64,000 nt of DNA from the NCBI RefSeq assembly GCF_000364705.1, contig NZ_AQOH01000144.1:62001-126000 (forward strand), written 5' to 3'. Positions 35,597-47,513 of the stretch are shown here, piece after piece (position 1 is the first letter of the stretch; each line of letters opens with the position of its first letter). This stretch comes from Pseudomonas fuscovaginae SE-1. GTDB taxonomy: Bacteria; Pseudomonadota; Gammaproteobacteria; Pseudomonadales; Pseudomonadaceae. The translations under genes and the position numbers were made by a program. The notes under the pieces were generated by a model. The model was not told the origin of the DNA. It did no database searches and worked only from the letters and a program-made list of their open reading frames with translations.

Positions 35597-35701
35597 ATCG
35601 TTCCCACGCTCCGCGTGGGAATGCCTCCCCGGACGCTCGGCGTCCGCTCTTTTGACGCAGAGCGTCACGGGCTGCGTTCCCACGCGGAGCGTGGGAACGA
35701 T
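35597..35701. repeat. 105-bp intergenic element with perfect 25-bp terminal inverted repeats (copy 2)
   Basis: The left arm begins ATCGTTCCCACGCTCCGCGT and the right arm (35677-35701) is its exact complement. The interior is mostly identical to copy 1 at 944-1050 (gacgctcggcgtc, gagcgtcacggg). It lies between the convergent stops of algW and hisC. Where copy 1 has CTCTGCG in both arms, this copy has CTCCGCG. Confidence 0.8.
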
Positions 35702-35712
35702 CGGTTAAGAAG

Positions 35713-36765
35713 TCAGAGCTCGCCCAGGGCCTCGATCAGCGCCTGGTTCTGCTCCGGCGTACCAATGGTGATGCGCAGGAACTGGGCGATGCGCTCCTGC
35801 TTGAAGTGACGCACGATCACTCCCTGCTCCCGCACCTTCGCCGCCAGTGTCGCCGCATCGTGCCGTGGGTGGCGGGCGAAGATGAAGTTCGCCGCCGAAG
35901 GCAGCACGTCGAAACCCTTGGCCTGCAACTGCTCCACCAGACGCTCACGGCTTTCGATGACCTGGCGACAGGTTTGCTCGAAGTACGCCCGATCCTCGAA
36001 CGCCGCCGCCGCACCGGCGATCGCCATGCGATCGAGCGGGTAGGAGTTGAAGCTGTTTTTGACCCGCTCCAGCGCCTCGATCAGGTCTGCGTGCCCGACC
36101 GCCAGGCCCACCCGCAGCCCCGCCAGGGACCGCGACTTGGACAGGGTCTGGGTCACCAGCAGGTTCGGGTAGCGATCGACCAGGCTGATAGCCGTTTCGC
36201 CACCGAAGTCGATGTAGGCTTCATCGACCACCACCACCGAGTCCGGGCTGGCCTTGAGGATCTGCTCCACAGCCTCCAGCGCCAGCAGGCAGCCGGTCGG
36301 CGCGTTCGGGTTGGGGAAGATGATCCCGCCGTTGGGCCTGGCATAGTCGGCCACGCGGATCTGGAACTGCTCATCCAATGGCAGCGCTTCGAAATCGATC
36401 CCGTACAGGCCACAGTAGACCGGATAGAAGCTGTAGCTGATATCCGGGAACAGCAGCGGCCGATCCTGCTGGAACAGGCCGTGAAAGATATGGGCCAGGA
36501 CTTCGTCGGAACCGTTGCCGAGGAACACCTGATTGCCTTGCACGCCGTAGTACTCGGCCACGGCCTGCTTGAGCCGGTCGCCATTGGGGTCGGGATACAG
36601 GCGCAGGTTGTCGTTGACTTCCGCCTGCATCGCCGCCAGCGCCTTGGGCGAAGGACCGTAGGGGTTTTCGTTGGTGTTGAGCTTGACCAGTTTGGTCAGC
36701 TTGGGTTGCTCGCCTGGCACGTAGGGCACCAGGTCCTTGACGAATTTGCTCCAGAACTTGCTCAT
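35713..36765 (-). CDS. hisC: Histidinol-phosphate aminotransferase
   Basis: The 350-residue class II aminotransferase has NENPYGPSP near the N-terminus, FPNPNAPTG (about 121-129), [11 protein letters not shown] and the PLP-lysine motif [14 protein letters not shown]. It converts imidazole-acetol phosphate to histidinol phosphate. It follows hisD by 12 bp in a hisG-hisD-hisC direction, as in other pseudomonads. A second hisC gene usually exists elsewhere. Confidence 0.94.
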   Translation of the reverse strand: MSKFWSKFVKDLVPYVPGEQPKLTKLVKLNTNENPYGPSPKALAAMQAEVNDNLRLYPDPNGDRLKQAVAEYYGVQGNQVFLGNGSDEVLAHIFHGLFQQDRPLLFPDISYSFYPVYCGLYGIDFEALPLDEQFQIRVADYARPNGGIIFPNPNAPTGCLLALEAVEQILKASPDSVVVVDEAYIDFGGETAISLVDRYPNLLVTQTLSKSRSLAGLRVGLAVGHADLIEALERVKNSFNSYPLDRMAIAGAAAAFEDRAYFEQTCRQVIESRERLVEQLQAKGFDVLPSAANFIFARHPRHDAATLAAKVREQGVIVRHFKQERIAQFLRITIGTPEQNQALIEALGEL

Positions 36766-36777
36766 GCGTGTTTCCCC

Positions 36778-38100
36778 TTATTCCTGGCCTTCGGCGACGA
36801 TCCGGTATTCCGCACTGCGGGCATGGGCGCTCAACGACTCGCCGCGGGCCAGCACCGAGGCGGTCTTGCCCAGTTCGGACGCGCCCTGCTCGGAGCAGAA
36901 GATGATCGACGAACGCTTCTGGAAGTCGTACACCCCCAGCGGCGACGAGAAGCGCGCGGTGCCGGAGGTCGGTAGCACGTGGTTGGGACCGGCGCAGTAG
37001 TCCCCCAGGGCCTCGGAGGTGTGGCGGCCCATGAAGATCGCGCCGGCGTGGCGGATCCGCGGCAGCCAGGCCTGCGGGTCGGCGACCGACAGCTCCAGGT
37101 GCTCCGGTGCGATACGGTTGGCGACTTCGATCGCCTGCTGCATGTCGCGGACCTGGATCAACGCGCCGCGACCGTTGATCGAGGTTTCGATGATCGATGC
37201 ACGGTCCATGGTCGGCAGCAGCTTGTCGATGCTCGCCGCGACGCGATCGAGGAACGCCGCATCCGGGCTGACCAGGATCGCCTGCGCATCCTCGTCGTGC
37301 TCGGCCTGGGAGAACAGGTCCATGGCGATCCAGTCCGGGTCGGTCTGGCCGTCACACACCACCAGGATTTCCGAGGGACCGGCAATCATGTCGATACCGA
37401 CCTGGCCGAACACATGACGCTTGGCGGTGGCCACGTAGATGTTGCCCGGCCCGACCACCTTGTCGACCTGCGGCACACTCTCGGTACCGTAGGCCAACGC
37501 CGCGACCGCCTGGGCGCCGCCGATGGTGAACACCCGGTCGACACCGGCGACGCAGGCCGCCGCCAGTACCAGTTCGTTGACCTCGCCACGTGGGGTCGGC
37601 ACCACCATCACCACCTCGCCGACACCGGCCACCTTGGCCGGAATCGCGTTCATCAGCACCGACGACGGGTAAGAGGCCTTGCCACCGGGCACATACAGGC
37701 CGGCGCGATCCAGCGGCGTGACCTTCTGGCCCAGCACCGTGCCATCGGCCTCGGTGTAACTCCAGGAATCCTGCTTCTGCCGCTCATGGTAGCTGCGCAC
37801 ACGGCCGGCAGCCTTTTCCAGGGCCTCGCGCTGAGCCTGGGTGATGCGGGTCAGGGCCAGTTCCAGACGCTCGCGCGGCAGGATCAGGTCGGCCATCGAG
37901 GCCGCTTCCAGACCGTCGAAACGCTGGGTGAACTCGACCACGGCCGCATCGCCACGCTCGCGCACCGCCTTGATGATGTCCAGCACCCGCTGGTTGACCG
38001 AGTCATCGGACACGCTTTCCCAGCTCAACAGATGATCCAGATGATGGGCGAAATCCGGATCGGCAGCGTTGAGTCGGCGAATGGCGGTGGACGTAGTCAT
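36778..38100 (-). CDS. hisD: Histidinol dehydrogenase
   Basis: The 440-residue enzyme oxidises histidinol to histidine in two NAD-dependent steps. It shows the HisD signature ([20 protein letters not shown], quoted in part), zinc-ligand residues in [10 protein letters not shown] and APEHLELSV, and the terminal GEQ-side tail. The length is normal. It lies 176 bp downstream of hisG. Confidence 0.95.
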   Translation of the reverse strand: MTTSTAIRRLNAADPDFAHHLDHLLSWESVSDDSVNQRVLDIIKAVRERGDAAVVEFTQRFDGLEAASMADLILPRERLELALTRITQAQREALEKAAGRVRSYHERQKQDSWSYTEADGTVLGQKVTPLDRAGLYVPGGKASYPSSVLMNAIPAKVAGVGEVVMVVPTPRGEVNELVLAAACVAGVDRVFTIGGAQAVAALAYGTESVPQVDKVVGPGNIYVATAKRHVFGQVGIDMIAGPSEILVVCDGQTDPDWIAMDLFSQAEHDEDAQAILVSPDAAFLDRVAASIDKLLPTMDRASIIETSINGRGALIQVRDMQQAIEVANRIAPEHLELSVADPQAWLPRIRHAGAIFMGRHTSEALGDYCAGPNHVLPTSGTARFSSPLGVYDFQKRSSIIFCSEQGASELGKTASVLARGESLSAHARSAEYRIVAEGQE

Positions 38101-38276
38101 AGCGGGGGCCTCAATAATTGGCGAATGCTTGGGAACAGCAAATCTCAGGCACCCGGATGGGCGCTGACGCTCAATAGCGATCGCGCGCCCCAGACTACCA
38201 AGCCATCCGCGTGGGCACCCGAGAATTCTGGCTATGACACGGATAGATGGGCGCGGCTCAACGCCGCGCGGGTGAG

Positions 38277-38912
38277 TCAGCTACGGTGTCGCGACTCCAC
38301 TGCCTTGCGCAGGGTGTCGATCAGGGATTGGATACGGGCGTGCTGCATCTTCATCGATGCCTTGTTCACCACCAGGCGCGAGCTGATGGTCGCGATCAGT
38401 TCCTGGGGCTCCAGGCCGTTGGCACGCAGGGTATTGCCGGTATCGACGACGTCGATGATCTTGTCCGCCAGGCCGATCAGCGGCGCCAGCTCCATCGAAC
38501 CGTACAGCTTGATGATGTCGACCTGGCGGCCCTGCTCGGCGTAGTAGCGCTTGGCGACGTTGACGAACTTGGTCGCCACCCGCAGGCGCCCCTTGGGCTC
38601 CACCGCGCCGACAGCACCGGCGGTCATCAGCTTGCAGCGGGCGATCTGCAGGTCCAGCGGCTCGTACAGGCCCTGGCCGCCGTACTCCATCAGCACATCC
38701 TTGCCGGCAACGCCGAGATCGGCCGCGCCATGCTCGACATAGGTCGGCACGTCGGTGGCGCGAACGATCAGCAGGCGGACATCGTCCTGGGTCGTCGGAA
38801 TGATCAGCTTGCGGCTCTTGTCCGGATTTTCTGTGGGCACGATACCCGCCTCGGCGAGCAACGGCAGTGTATCGTCGAGGATACGGCCCTTGGACAGTGC
38901 AATGGTCAGCAT
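38277..38912 (-). CDS. hisG: ATP phosphoribosyltransferase, short form
   Basis: The 211-residue protein starts [19 protein letters not shown] and has the PRPP-binding motif [13 protein letters not shown] (about 155-167). The C-terminal regulatory ACT-like domain of long HisG is absent. Short HisG needs the HisZ partner, which is not in the window but is known elsewhere in Pseudomonas. The start at 38912 has AGG 7 nt upstream. It catalyses the first step of histidine synthesis. Confidence 0.94.
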   Translation of the reverse strand: MLTIALSKGRILDDTLPLLAEAGIVPTENPDKSRKLIIPTTQDDVRLLIVRATDVPTYVEHGAADLGVAGKDVLMEYGGQGLYEPLDLQIARCKLMTAGAVGAVEPKGRLRVATKFVNVAKRYYAEQGRQVDIIKLYGSMELAPLIGLADKIIDVVDTGNTLRANGLEPQELIATISSRLVVNKASMKMQHARIQSLIDTLRKAVESRHRS

Positions 38913-38980
38913 GGGAAAACCTAGGTCCTTCAATTCAGGATATTGCGACACTCTAACAGACCGGGGCGCATTCCTTATAG

Positions 38981-39060
38981 GAGCCGGCCTGCTGGCGATT
39001 GCTATCTGTCAGTCAACATCGCTGTTGCCTGATACTGCGCTATCGCCAGCAAGCCGGCTG
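38981..39060. repeat. REPIN between hisG and murA
   Basis: The left arm gagccggcctgctggcgatt and the right arm atcgccagcaagccggct are inverted around gtcagtcaacatcgctgttg. It is a complete two-armed element. Confidence 0.8.
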
Positions 39061-39084
39061 GGGCCAGCCCGTCACCAGCAATCA

Positions 39085-40368
<1,284 letters not shown>

Positions 40369-40374
40369 TCAGGC

Positions 40375-40614
40375 TCAGGTGCGCTCGGCCCAGGCCGCGC
40401 TGCTGAAAAATTTCATGGTGACCGCATGGATGCTGCCATCGGCGATCCATGGGTTCAAATGCGCATAGATGCTCTGCTGACGCTTTACCGGGCTCAAGGC
40501 CGCCAGTTCGTCACTGATCACATTCAACTGGAAGTTGCAGCCCTGGCCCTCAACTTCAACCTGGGTTCCTGGCAGTTTTTCTTCAAGGAAGCTTTTTACT
40601 TCGGTGGCCTGCAT
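40375..40614 (-). CDS. ibaG: BolA family protein IbaG
   Basis: The 79-residue BolA/IbaG protein has the conserved QVEVEGQGCNFQLNVISDEL and SIYAHLNPWIADGSIHAVTM regions with a conserved Cys/His pair for iron-sulfur cluster sharing with monothiol glutaredoxin. GAGG 6 nt upstream supports ATG 40614. It lies between the mla genes and murA, as in E. coli. Confidence 0.92.
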   Translation of the reverse strand: MQATEVKSFLEEKLPGTQVEVEGQGCNFQLNVISDELAALSPVKRQQSIYAHLNPWIADGSIHAVTMKFFSSAAWAERT

Positions 40615-40659
40615 GCTCAACCTCGATCGGCGCCCAACGCGCGCGGGTCGGTCATGATA

Positions 40660-40715
40660 CAAAAAAGCCCCGCGCCTGCGAACCCCGCATTAACAGGACT
40701 CTGACGGGGGGGCTT
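40660..40715 (-). terminator. Probable terminator of the mla operon
   Basis: On the minus strand AAGCCCC and GGGGCTTTTTTG bracket a GC-rich loop of about 40 nt immediately downstream of mlaB. The long loop makes it less certain than the other terminators here. Confidence 0.5.
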
Positions 40716-40730
40716 CGGGGCGGGCGCCGA

Positions 40731-41036
40731 TCATTGGACGCCCAGCAGCTCCGTCAGCTCGGAAACCTCGGCAATTTCGCGCATTTCCCGGGACATGCCA
40801 CGGATGCTGAAGGACTTGCCGAGGTGGCTCGCATCGCGCATGAAAGCCAGCAGCAAGGCCAGGCCGACGCTGCTGGACTTTTCCACCGCCGAACAGTCGA
40901 CCACCAGGGTCGAGGCACCGCTCGACTCGATCAGCGCCTGGCCCTGCTTGCGCAAGGCCGCGCCGGTGCTGTAGTCGAGCACGCCGGCCAGGTGCAGCTC
41001 CCCCGCCTCGCCCAGGCGAATGCTTGCCTCACTCAC
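40731..41036 (-). CDS. mlaB: MlaB, STAS-domain subunit of the phospholipid ABC transporter
   Basis: The 101-residue STAS protein has LHLAGVLDYSTG and LVVDCSAVEKSSSVGLALLL, with Ser at the typical STAS phosphoserine/threonine position. It starts at GTG 41036, overlapping the mlaC stop by 8 nt, with AAGGA 9 nt upstream. MlaB binds the MlaF ATPase and stabilises the MlaFEDB complex in the inner membrane. Confidence 0.9.
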   Translation of the reverse strand: MSEASIRLGEAGELHLAGVLDYSTGAALRKQGQALIESSGASTLVVDCSAVEKSSSVGLALLLAFMRDASHLGKSFSIRGMSREMREIAEVSELTELLGVQ

Positions 41037-41688
41037 CGCCGCTGTCCTTCTGCGGATTCTTCTCGGATTCGGCCTTGGCCTTCTCCACTTCACCCGCCCA
41101 ACCGTCGATGGTCTTGTCCAGGTTGTTGCCGTTGCGCTGCATGGCATCGGCGAACTGGTCACGGAACAGCTTGCCGATGTTGATGCCGTTGATGATCACG
41201 TTGCGCAGCTTCCATTCACCGTTGATCTTCTCAAGGGTGTAGGAAACCGGATAGATCGCGCCGTTATTGCCCTTGACGGTCATGCCGACGCTGGTGCGAT
41301 CGCCCGACTCATCCTTGGGTGCGTCGACGGTGATGCCCTGATTGTTGTACTCGAGCAACGCGTTGCCATAGAACTGGAACAGGCCGCGCTTGAAGTTTTC
41401 CTGGAAGCGGGCCATCTGCTCGGGCGTTGCCTTGCGCGAGTACTTGACGGTCATGATGCTCTTGGAAATACCCTCGGCGTCCACCACCGGGCCGACGATG
41501 GCGTTCAGCGAGTTATAGAAATCACCCGGGTTCTGCTTGTACTTCTCCCGGTTCGCCGAAAGGTCGGCGAGCATCTTGTTGGTGGTGTCCTGCACCAGGT
41601 CGTGGGCAGAAGGAGCCGCCACGGCATTGCCCATCAGCGGCAACGCCGCGAGCAATACCAGCAGGCTACGGCGCAACATAGAGATCAT
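41029..41688 (-). CDS. mlaC: MlaC, periplasmic phospholipid shuttle
   Basis: The 219-residue protein has a signal peptide (MISMLRRSLLVLLAALPLMG, cut after AVA) and the MlaC/Ttg2D fold (YKQNPGDFYNSLNAIVGPVV, MTVKGNNGAIYPVSYTLEK). It carries phospholipid between the outer-membrane MlaA complex and MlaFEDB. ATG 41688 is preferred because GAGGAG lies 7 nt upstream; an ATG at 41703 overlaps the mlaD stop. Confidence 0.92.
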   Translation of the reverse strand: MISMLRRSLLVLLAALPLMGNAVAAPSAHDLVQDTTNKMLADLSANREKYKQNPGDFYNSLNAIVGPVVDAEGISKSIMTVKYSRKATPEQMARFQENFKRGLFQFYGNALLEYNNQGITVDAPKDESGDRTSVGMTVKGNNGAIYPVSYTLEKINGEWKLRNVIINGINIGKLFRDQFADAMQRNGNNLDKTIDGWAGEVEKAKAESEKNPQKDSGGE

Positions 41689-41699
41689 GGAAAAACTCC

Positions 41700-42167
41700 T
41701 CATTTGGCGTCTTTATTAACGGTATTGAGCAGGAATTTACCGATCAGATCTTCCAGCACCAGCGCCGACTGGGTGTCATGGATGGTCCCGCCATCCTTGA
41801 GCAGGGTGTCTTCCCCGCCCACGCTGATACCGATGTACTTCTCACCGAGCAGACCCGCGGTGAGGATGGACGCGGTCGAGTCGGTCGGCAGGTTGTTCAC
41901 GCTCTTGTCGACTTGCATGGTCACCCGCCCCGTGAAGTTGTCGCGGTCCAGATCGATAGCCGTGACCTTGCCGATGGTCACACCGGCCATGGTCACCTTG
42001 GCTCTGACAGTCAAACCGGCGATATTGTCGAAGTACGCGTAAAGTTTATATGTTTCAGTATTTGCCGTGGGGGACAGTCCACTGACCCGCAACGCCAGCA
42101 ACAGCAAAGCCAGGATGCCGGCCAGCAGGAAAAGGCCGACACCGATTTCCAGGGTGCGGTTTTGCAT
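41700..42167 (-). CDS. mlaD: MlaD, MCE-domain substrate-binding subunit
   Basis: The 155-residue protein has an N-terminal membrane helix (about 8-28) and one MCE domain (about 38-118: LYAYFDNIAGLTVRAKVTMA, GLLGEKYIGI). The hexameric MCE ring passes phospholipid between MlaC and MlaFE. It starts in a one-base overlap with the mlaE stop (TGATG), indicating coupling. Confidence 0.94.
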   Translation of the reverse strand: MQNRTLEIGVGLFLLAGILALLLLALRVSGLSPTANTETYKLYAYFDNIAGLTVRAKVTMAGVTIGKVTAIDLDRDNFTGRVTMQVDKSVNNLPTDSTASILTAGLLGEKYIGISVGGEDTLLKDGGTIHDTQSALVLEDLIGKFLLNTVNKDAK

Positions 42168-42964
42168 CAGAAATCTCCAAACATCAAGGCGGTCAGAATA
42201 AAGTCCAGGCCGAGCACTGCCAGGGAGGCATAGACAACGGTCTTGGTGGTGGCACGGCTGATCCCTTCCGAGGTGGGCTCACAGTCGTAGCCTTGGAACA
42301 CGGCAATCCAGGTCACCACGAAGGCGAACACGATGCTCTTGACAATCCCCTTCAACACGTCGCCGTTGAAGGTCACGCTGTTCTGCATGTTGGCCCAGTA
42401 GGAGCCGTCATAGACGCCCAGCCAGTCCACCGCCACCCACGAACCACCCCAGATCCCGACCACACTGAAGATCATCGCCAGCAGCGGCAGGGAAATGAAG
42501 CCGGCCCAGAGCCTTGGCGCGACAATGTACTTGAGCGGGTCGACACCGATCATCTCCAGGCTGGAAAGCTGCTCGGTGGACTTCATGTTGCCGATCTCCG
42601 CGGTCAGCGCCGAGCCGGCACGGCCGGCGAACAGCAAGGCGGTGACCACCGGCCCCAGTTCACGCAGCAGCGTGAGGGCGACCATCTGCCCCACCGCCTG
42701 CTCGGAACCGTAGCTGGACAGGATATTGAAGCCCTGCAATGCCAGCACCATGCCGATGAAGATCCCGGATACGACGATGATCACCAGCGACATGACACCC
42801 ACGGCGTGCAGTTGCCGGACCAGCAGGCCGAAGCCGCCGCCGATGCCACCGCGACCGAACAGCACGTGAAACAGAAACAGCGTCGAACGCCCGAGCACCG
42901 CGAGCACGTCGATGCCCGAACGCCCGAACAGACGAATTCTCTCGATCAACGAATGCTTGCGCAT
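42167..42964 (-). CDS. mlaE: MlaE, permease subunit of the phospholipid ABC transporter
   Basis: The 265-residue MlaE-family permease has five to six hydrophobic helices and the family motif [24 protein letters not shown] (quoted in part: positions about 140-163) with GCD-loop residues [12 protein letters not shown] near the C-terminus. It shares a one-base stop/start overlap with mlaF. It is the membrane core of MlaFEDB. Confidence 0.95.
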   Translation of the reverse strand: MRKHSLIERIRLFGRSGIDVLAVLGRSTLFLFHVLFGRGGIGGGFGLLVRQLHAVGVMSLVIIVVSGIFIGMVLALQGFNILSSYGSEQAVGQMVALTLLRELGPVVTALLFAGRAGSALTAEIGNMKSTEQLSSLEMIGVDPLKYIVAPRLWAGFISLPLLAMIFSVVGIWGGSWVAVDWLGVYDGSYWANMQNSVTFNGDVLKGIVKSIVFAFVVTWIAVFQGYDCEPTSEGISRATTKTVVYASLAVLGLDFILTALMFGDF

Positions 42965-43773
42965 CAGCGCTTCCCCAACAGATCTGCGCGGTAATCCGGC
43001 GCCGGGTAATGGAAAGGCACGGGACCATCCGGATTGCCGGTCATGAACTGGCGAATGCGCGGGTTGTCGGCATTCATCAGCTCTTCGGGCGTGCCCTGGC
43101 CCAGCACCTGCCCGTCCCCCACCACATACAGGTAATCGGCGATGCTCGCGGTTTCCGCCAGGTCATGGGACACGACGATGCTGGTGATGCCCAGCGCGTC
43201 ATTGAGCAGGCGGATCAGCCGCACCAGCACGCCCATGGCGATCGGATCCTGGCCGACGAACGGTTCGTCGTACATGAGGATCTGCGGGTCCAGGGCGATA
43301 GCCCGGGCCAGGGCCACGCGTCGCTTCATGCCGCCGGAAAGTTCGTCGGGCATCAGGTCGACCGCGCCGCGCAGGCCGACGGCCTGCAGTTTCAGCAGGA
43401 CGATGTCACGAATCATCTCCTCCGGCAGCTCGGTGTGCACCCGCAGCGGAAAGGCGACGTTCTCGAAGACATCCAGATCGGTGAACAGCGCCCCGCTCTG
43501 GAACAGCACGCCCATGTGCTTGCGCGAGTCGAACAGGTCGCTGCGCGAAAGCGCCGGCAGGTTCCGGCCGTTGACCCATACCTCGCCGCTGTTGGGGCGC
43601 AACTGCGCGCCCATCAACCGCAACAGGGTGGTCTTGCCGCACCCGGAGGGCCCCATGATGCCGGTGACCTTGCCCCGCGGGATGCGAATATCGACATTAT
43701 TGAAGATGCTGCGCGCGCCGCGCTTGAAGGTAACCCCCTTCAGCTCGACCGCGTAGGCGTTATCGACGCTCAT
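42964..43773 (-). CDS. mlaF: MlaF, ATPase subunit of the phospholipid ABC transporter
   Basis: The 269-residue ABC ATPase has Walker A GPSGCGKT (41-48), the signature [14 protein letters not shown], Walker [14 protein letters not shown] and the switch His (VVSHDLAET). It powers MlaFEDB. It is the first gene of the five-gene operon and lies back-to-back with kdsD across a 290-bp divergent region. Confidence 0.95.
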   Translation of the reverse strand: MSVDNAYAVELKGVTFKRGARSIFNNVDIRIPRGKVTGIMGPSGCGKTTLLRLMGAQLRPNSGEVWVNGRNLPALSRSDLFDSRKHMGVLFQSGALFTDLDVFENVAFPLRVHTELPEEMIRDIVLLKLQAVGLRGAVDLMPDELSGGMKRRVALARAIALDPQILMYDEPFVGQDPIAMGVLVRLIRLLNDALGITSIVVSHDLAETASIADYLYVVGDGQVLGQGTPEELMNADNPRIRQFMTGNPDGPVPFHYPAPDYRADLLGKR

Positions 43774-44024
43774 CTAGACTCCTTGCGATGCAGCCTCTGT
43801 CTCGGACACCAGGCCCCTGTAAAAAGAGGTGCGCACATCCTGAGCGGGCCGAACTGGTCGCGAACTATATCACTGCTGATACGAGCCGCCCAAGGCCGAA
43901 GCCGCGCTTGTTCAGGAGAAGGACAGTCGCTTTTGACGGACAGTTGAGCGAAAACTGACAGCCGAGTCCTACGCTCATGGCGTAAAGAGCAACGATCAAG
44001 CGTGAGGGAATCGTTCATTACCGC

Positions 44025-44030
44025 TATAAT
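44025..44030 (+). promoter_or_regulatory. -10 box of the kds-lpt operon
   Basis: TATAAT 33 bp upstream of the kdsD ATG. The rest of the 290-bp mlaF-kdsD interval (43774-44063) holds no supported gene; -35 is not clear. Confidence 0.5.
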
Positions 44031-44063
44031 CGCGCCTTTTCATCGGGCTATACGATTTCTGAC

Positions 44064-45038
44064 ATGAGCCAATCCAGCGACCTGATTCAATCGGCACAAC
44101 GCACCATCCGCCTCGAAGTAGAAGCCGTAGAAGGCTTGTTGGCCCATATCGACGCTGATTTCGTGCGCGCCTGCGAGATGATTCTGGCCAGCAAGGGCCG
44201 CGTGGTCGTGGTCGGCATGGGCAAGTCCGGGCACATCGGCAACAAGATCGCCGCGACCCTGGCGAGCACCGGCACCCCGGCCTTCTTCGTCCACCCGGCC
44301 GAAGCCAGCCACGGCGACATGGGCATGATCACCCGGGACGACGTTATCCTGGCCCTGTCCAACTCCGGCTCGACCTCGGAAATAGTCACCCTGCTGCCGC
44401 TGATCAAGCGCCTGGGCATCCAGTTGATCAGCCTGACCGGCAACCCCGACTCGCCACTGGCCAAGGCCGCCGAGGTCAACCTCAACGCACATATCGAGCA
44501 CGAGGCCTGCCCGCTGAACCTGGCCCCGACCTCGTCGACCACCGCCGCCCTGGTGATGGGCGATGCCCTGGCCGTCGCCCTGCTCGAAGCCCGCGGCTTC
44601 ACTGCCGAAGACTTCGCGTTCTCCCACCCGGGCGGCGCCCTGGGACGGCGCCTGCTGCTGAAGGTGGAAAACGTCATGCACGCCGGCGACGAACTGCCAC
44701 AGGTGCAACGTGGCACGCTGTTGAAAAACGCACTGATGGAAATGACTCGCAAGGGCCTGGGCATGACCGTGATCGTCGAAGCCGACGGTCGCCTGGCCGG
44801 GATCTTTACCGATGGCGATCTGCGCCGCACCCTCGATCGCACCATCGACATCCACAGTGCCCTGATCGAAGACGTCATGACCCCCCACGGCAAGACCGCC
44901 CGGGCAGAGATGCTCGCCGCCGAAGCCTTGAAGATCATGGAAGACCATAAAATCAGCGCCCTGGTGGTGGTCGATGACGAGGATCGCCCGGTCGGCGCCT
45001 TGAACATGCACGACCTGCTGCGCGCCGGAGTCATGTAA
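44064..45038 (+). CDS. kdsD: Arabinose-5-phosphate isomerase KdsD
   Basis: The 324-residue enzyme has an N-terminal SIS sugar-isomerase domain (VVVVGMGKSGHIGNKIAATL, HPAEASHGDMGM, SNSGSTSEI) and a pair of CBS domains (about 205-324). It turns ribulose-5-phosphate into arabinose-5-phosphate for Kdo synthesis. The stop codon abuts the kdsC start. It opens the conserved kds-lpt-rpoN block. Confidence 0.95.
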   Translation: MSQSSDLIQSAQRTIRLEVEAVEGLLAHIDADFVRACEMILASKGRVVVVGMGKSGHIGNKIAATLASTGTPAFFVHPAEASHGDMGMITRDDVILALSNSGSTSEIVTLLPLIKRLGIQLISLTGNPDSPLAKAAEVNLNAHIEHEACPLNLAPTSSTTAALVMGDALAVALLEARGFTAEDFAFSHPGGALGRRLLLKVENVMHAGDELPQVQRGTLLKNALMEMTRKGLGMTVIVEADGRLAGIFTDGDLRRTLDRTIDIHSALIEDVMTPHGKTARAEMLAAEALKIMEDHKISALVVVDDEDRPVGALNMHDLLRAGVM

Positions 45039-45563
45039 ATGAGCAACGATCTGCTGAAACGCGGCAAGAACATCAAGCTGGCGGTCTTTGACGTCGACGG
45101 CGTACTCACCGACGGTCGCCTGTACTTCCTCGAGGATGGCAGCGAATTCAAGTCCTTCAGTACACTGGACGGCCAGGGCATCAAGATGCTGATGGCGGCT
45201 GGCGTACAAACCGCTATCATCAGTGGCCGCAAGACCGTACTGGTCGAGCGACGCGCCAGGAACCTGGGTATTCCCCACGTATTCCAGGGCCGTGAAGACA
45301 AGCTGGTGGTGCTCGACGCCCTGCTCGCCCAACTCGGCCTGGACTATGCGCAGGTCGCCTACCTGGGCGACGATCTGCCGGACCTGCCGGTGATCCGCCG
45401 CGTCGGCCTGGGCATGGCCGTGGCCAATGCCGCCAGCTTCGTGCGCGAACACGCCCACGGCGTGACCCAGGCGCGTGGCGGCGAAGGTGCCGCACGCGAA
45501 TTCTGCGAGCTGATCCTGCGCGCCCAGGACAGCCTTGAAGCGGCCCACGCCGCCTACCTGTAG
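45039..45563 (+). CDS. kdsC: 3-deoxy-D-manno-octulosonate-8-phosphate phosphatase KdsC
   Basis: The 174-residue C0-type HAD phosphatase has the nucleophile motif FDVDGVLTDG (Asp18/Asp20), SGRKT, and GDDLPDLPV for magnesium. It lacks a cap domain, as expected for the tetrameric KdsC. It removes phosphate from Kdo-8-P. It is translationally coupled to kdsD and lies 8 bp before lptC. Confidence 0.95.
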   Translation: MSNDLLKRGKNIKLAVFDVDGVLTDGRLYFLEDGSEFKSFSTLDGQGIKMLMAAGVQTAIISGRKTVLVERRARNLGIPHVFQGREDKLVVLDALLAQLGLDYAQVAYLGDDLPDLPVIRRVGLGMAVANAASFVREHAHGVTQARGGEGAAREFCELILRAQDSLEAAHAAYL

Positions 45564-45571
45564 AGCCCTTT

Positions 45572-46144
45572 ATGCTGAGCAAGAAGATTCGCAACATCCT
45601 GCTGTTCGGAGTCATTGCCGTTCTGTTCGCGGCCGTTGGCTACTGGAACATCAGCCCGGAACGTTTCCTGGAGCAGACGGCCGCACCGGTGGATGACAAG
45701 GCCATCGACTACTATGCAATCAACGCCCACAGCGTCCAGTACATGCCCGACGGCAAGGTGCAATACGACATGACCGGCGACAAGGTCGAGCACCTGAAGG
45801 TCTCCGATGTCACTCTGGTGACCAAGCCGGACCTGCAGGTCTACCGCGGCACCGCCTTCCCCTGGCACGTCCAGAGCGAACGCGCCGAGGTCAACCCGGA
45901 CGGTACCGAGGTCGAACTGATCGACTCGGTGCGGGTCGCCCGTACCGACGAAAAACAGCGCCACGTCATCATTACCACCACCCGGATGACAGTATTCCCA
46001 CAGAAGCAATATGCGCAGACCGAGCAAGCCGTTAGAATCGACGGCCCCAACGGCGTGACCACGGGCAAAGGCATGAAAGCCTATCTGGAAGAAAGCAGGA
46101 TGCACCTGCTATCGAACGTAAGAGGACAGTATGAGTCTCGTTAA
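45572..46144 (+). CDS. lptC: LPS export protein LptC
   Basis: The 190-residue bitopic protein has one N-terminal membrane helix (about 8-27) and a periplasmic beta-jellyroll (SPERFLEQTAAP, DMTGDKVEHLKVSD, RGTAFPWHVQSERAEV). It links the LptBFG transporter to LptA. Its 3' end overlaps lptA by 14 nt. Confidence 0.93.
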   Translation: MLSKKIRNILLFGVIAVLFAAVGYWNISPERFLEQTAAPVDDKAIDYYAINAHSVQYMPDGKVQYDMTGDKVEHLKVSDVTLVTKPDLQVYRGTAFPWHVQSERAEVNPDGTEVELIDSVRVARTDEKQRHVIITTTRMTVFPQKQYAQTEQAVRIDGPNGVTTGKGMKAYLEESRMHLLSNVRGQYESR

Positions 46145-46676
46145 AACCCTCCCTATTTTGCTCAGCCTGGGCGCAGCACTGGGAAGCGTGAGCGCCTGGG
46201 CTCTGCCGAACGACAGCGAGCAGCCCATCCGCATTCAAGCTGACGACGCTCAACTGGATGACAAGCAGGGCATCGCCACCTACAAGGGCGACGTCGTCAT
46301 CACCCAAGGTTCGATGATCGTCAAGGGCAACACCGTGACGCTCACCCGCACCCAGGACGGCGCCATCGACGTGGTGACCTCCGTGGGCAACCTGGCCTAC
46401 TTCGAGCAGAAGCAGAAGGCGACCGACCCGCAGCCGGTCCGCGGCTACGGCAAGACCATCCAGTACCACGCCCAGCAGAACCGCATCGTACTGATCGACC
46501 AGGCCAAGGTGGTCAACGAAGGCAACACCACCGAAGGCGAGAAGATCGTCTACGACACGGTGAAACAGGTGGCCACCGCCGGCCGCGCCAACGGCAGCCC
46601 GATCACCACGCCGCGCCAGCGTATCGACATGGTTATCCAGCCGAAAAAGAAAACTGACGAGCACAAGGCCCAGTAA
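46131..46676 (+). CDS. lptA: Periplasmic LPS-bridge protein LptA (LptH)
   Basis: The 181-residue protein has a signal peptide ([20 protein letters not shown], cut after AWA-LP) and an OstA-type beta-jellyroll ([24 protein letters not shown] region, [14 protein letters not shown]). Pseudomonas LptA is often called LptH. It forms the periplasmic LPS bridge. It overlaps lptC at its start and lptB by one base at its end. Confidence 0.94.
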   Translation: MSLVKTLPILLSLGAALGSVSAWALPNDSEQPIRIQADDAQLDDKQGIATYKGDVVITQGSMIVKGNTVTLTRTQDGAIDVVTSVGNLAYFEQKQKATDPQPVRGYGKTIQYHAQQNRIVLIDQAKVVNEGNTTEGEKIVYDTVKQVATAGRANGSPITTPRQRIDMVIQPKKKTDEHKAQ

Positions 46677-47401
46677 TGGCAATTCTGAAAGCCCAGCATC
46701 TGGCCAAGGCCTACAAAAGTCGCCAGGTCGTGCGTGACGTCAGCCTGTCGATCGAAAGCGGACAGATCGTCGGCCTGCTCGGCCCCAACGGTGCTGGCAA
46801 GACCACCTGCTTCTACATGATCGTCGGCCTGGTCCAGGCCGACCAGGGTCGCGTGCTGATCGACGACCAGGACGTCAGCCACCAGCCGATGCACGGCCGC
46901 GCCCGCGCCGGGATCGGCTACCTGCCGCAGGAGGCCTCGATCTTCCGCAAGCTGTCGGTGGCCGACAACATCATGGCGATCCTCGAGACCCGCAAGGAAC
47001 TCGACAAGGCCGCCCGTCGCAAGGAGCTGGAAAGCCTGCTGCAGGAATTCCATATCAGCCACATCCGTGACAACCTCGGCATGAGCCTGTCCGGTGGCGA
47101 ACGGCGCCGAGTGGAAATCGCCCGCGCCCTGGCCACCGCACCGAAGTTCATCCTGCTGGACGAACCGTTCGCCGGTGTCGACCCGATTTCCGTGGGCGAC
47201 ATCAAGCAGATCATCCATCACCTCAAGGCCAAGGGCATCGGGGTACTGATCACCGACCACAATGTCCGCGAGACCTTGGATATCTGCGAAACCGCCTATA
47301 TCGTCAACGATGGACAACTGATCGCCGAAGGCGATTCGCAGACCATCCTGACCAACGAACTGGTCAAGGAAGTCTACCTTGGCCACGAGTTCCGCCTGTA
47401 A
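46676..47401 (+). CDS. lptB: LPS export ABC ATPase LptB
   Basis: The 241-residue ATPase has Walker A GPNGAGKT (36-43), signature [15 protein letters not shown], Walker [13 protein letters not shown] and the switch His (ITDHNVRET). It energises LPS extraction by LptFG, whose genes are elsewhere. The one-base overlap with lptA indicates coupling. It precedes rpoN, the usual order. Confidence 0.96.
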   Translation: MAILKAQHLAKAYKSRQVVRDVSLSIESGQIVGLLGPNGAGKTTCFYMIVGLVQADQGRVLIDDQDVSHQPMHGRARAGIGYLPQEASIFRKLSVADNIMAILETRKELDKAARRKELESLLQEFHISHIRDNLGMSLSGGERRRVEIARALATAPKFILLDEPFAGVDPISVGDIKQIIHHLKAKGIGVLITDHNVRETLDICETAYIVNDGQLIAEGDSQTILTNELVKEVYLGHEFRL

Positions 47402-47513
47402 ACATCGGGGAGCCCGACTACCCGCCTGAGCGCATGACTTTTCGATAAAAACCACAGCTTTTTCCGGCTTTTTATTGTTACAGCGCTCTAGGCAAACACT
47501 CCGGTTTCAGGCA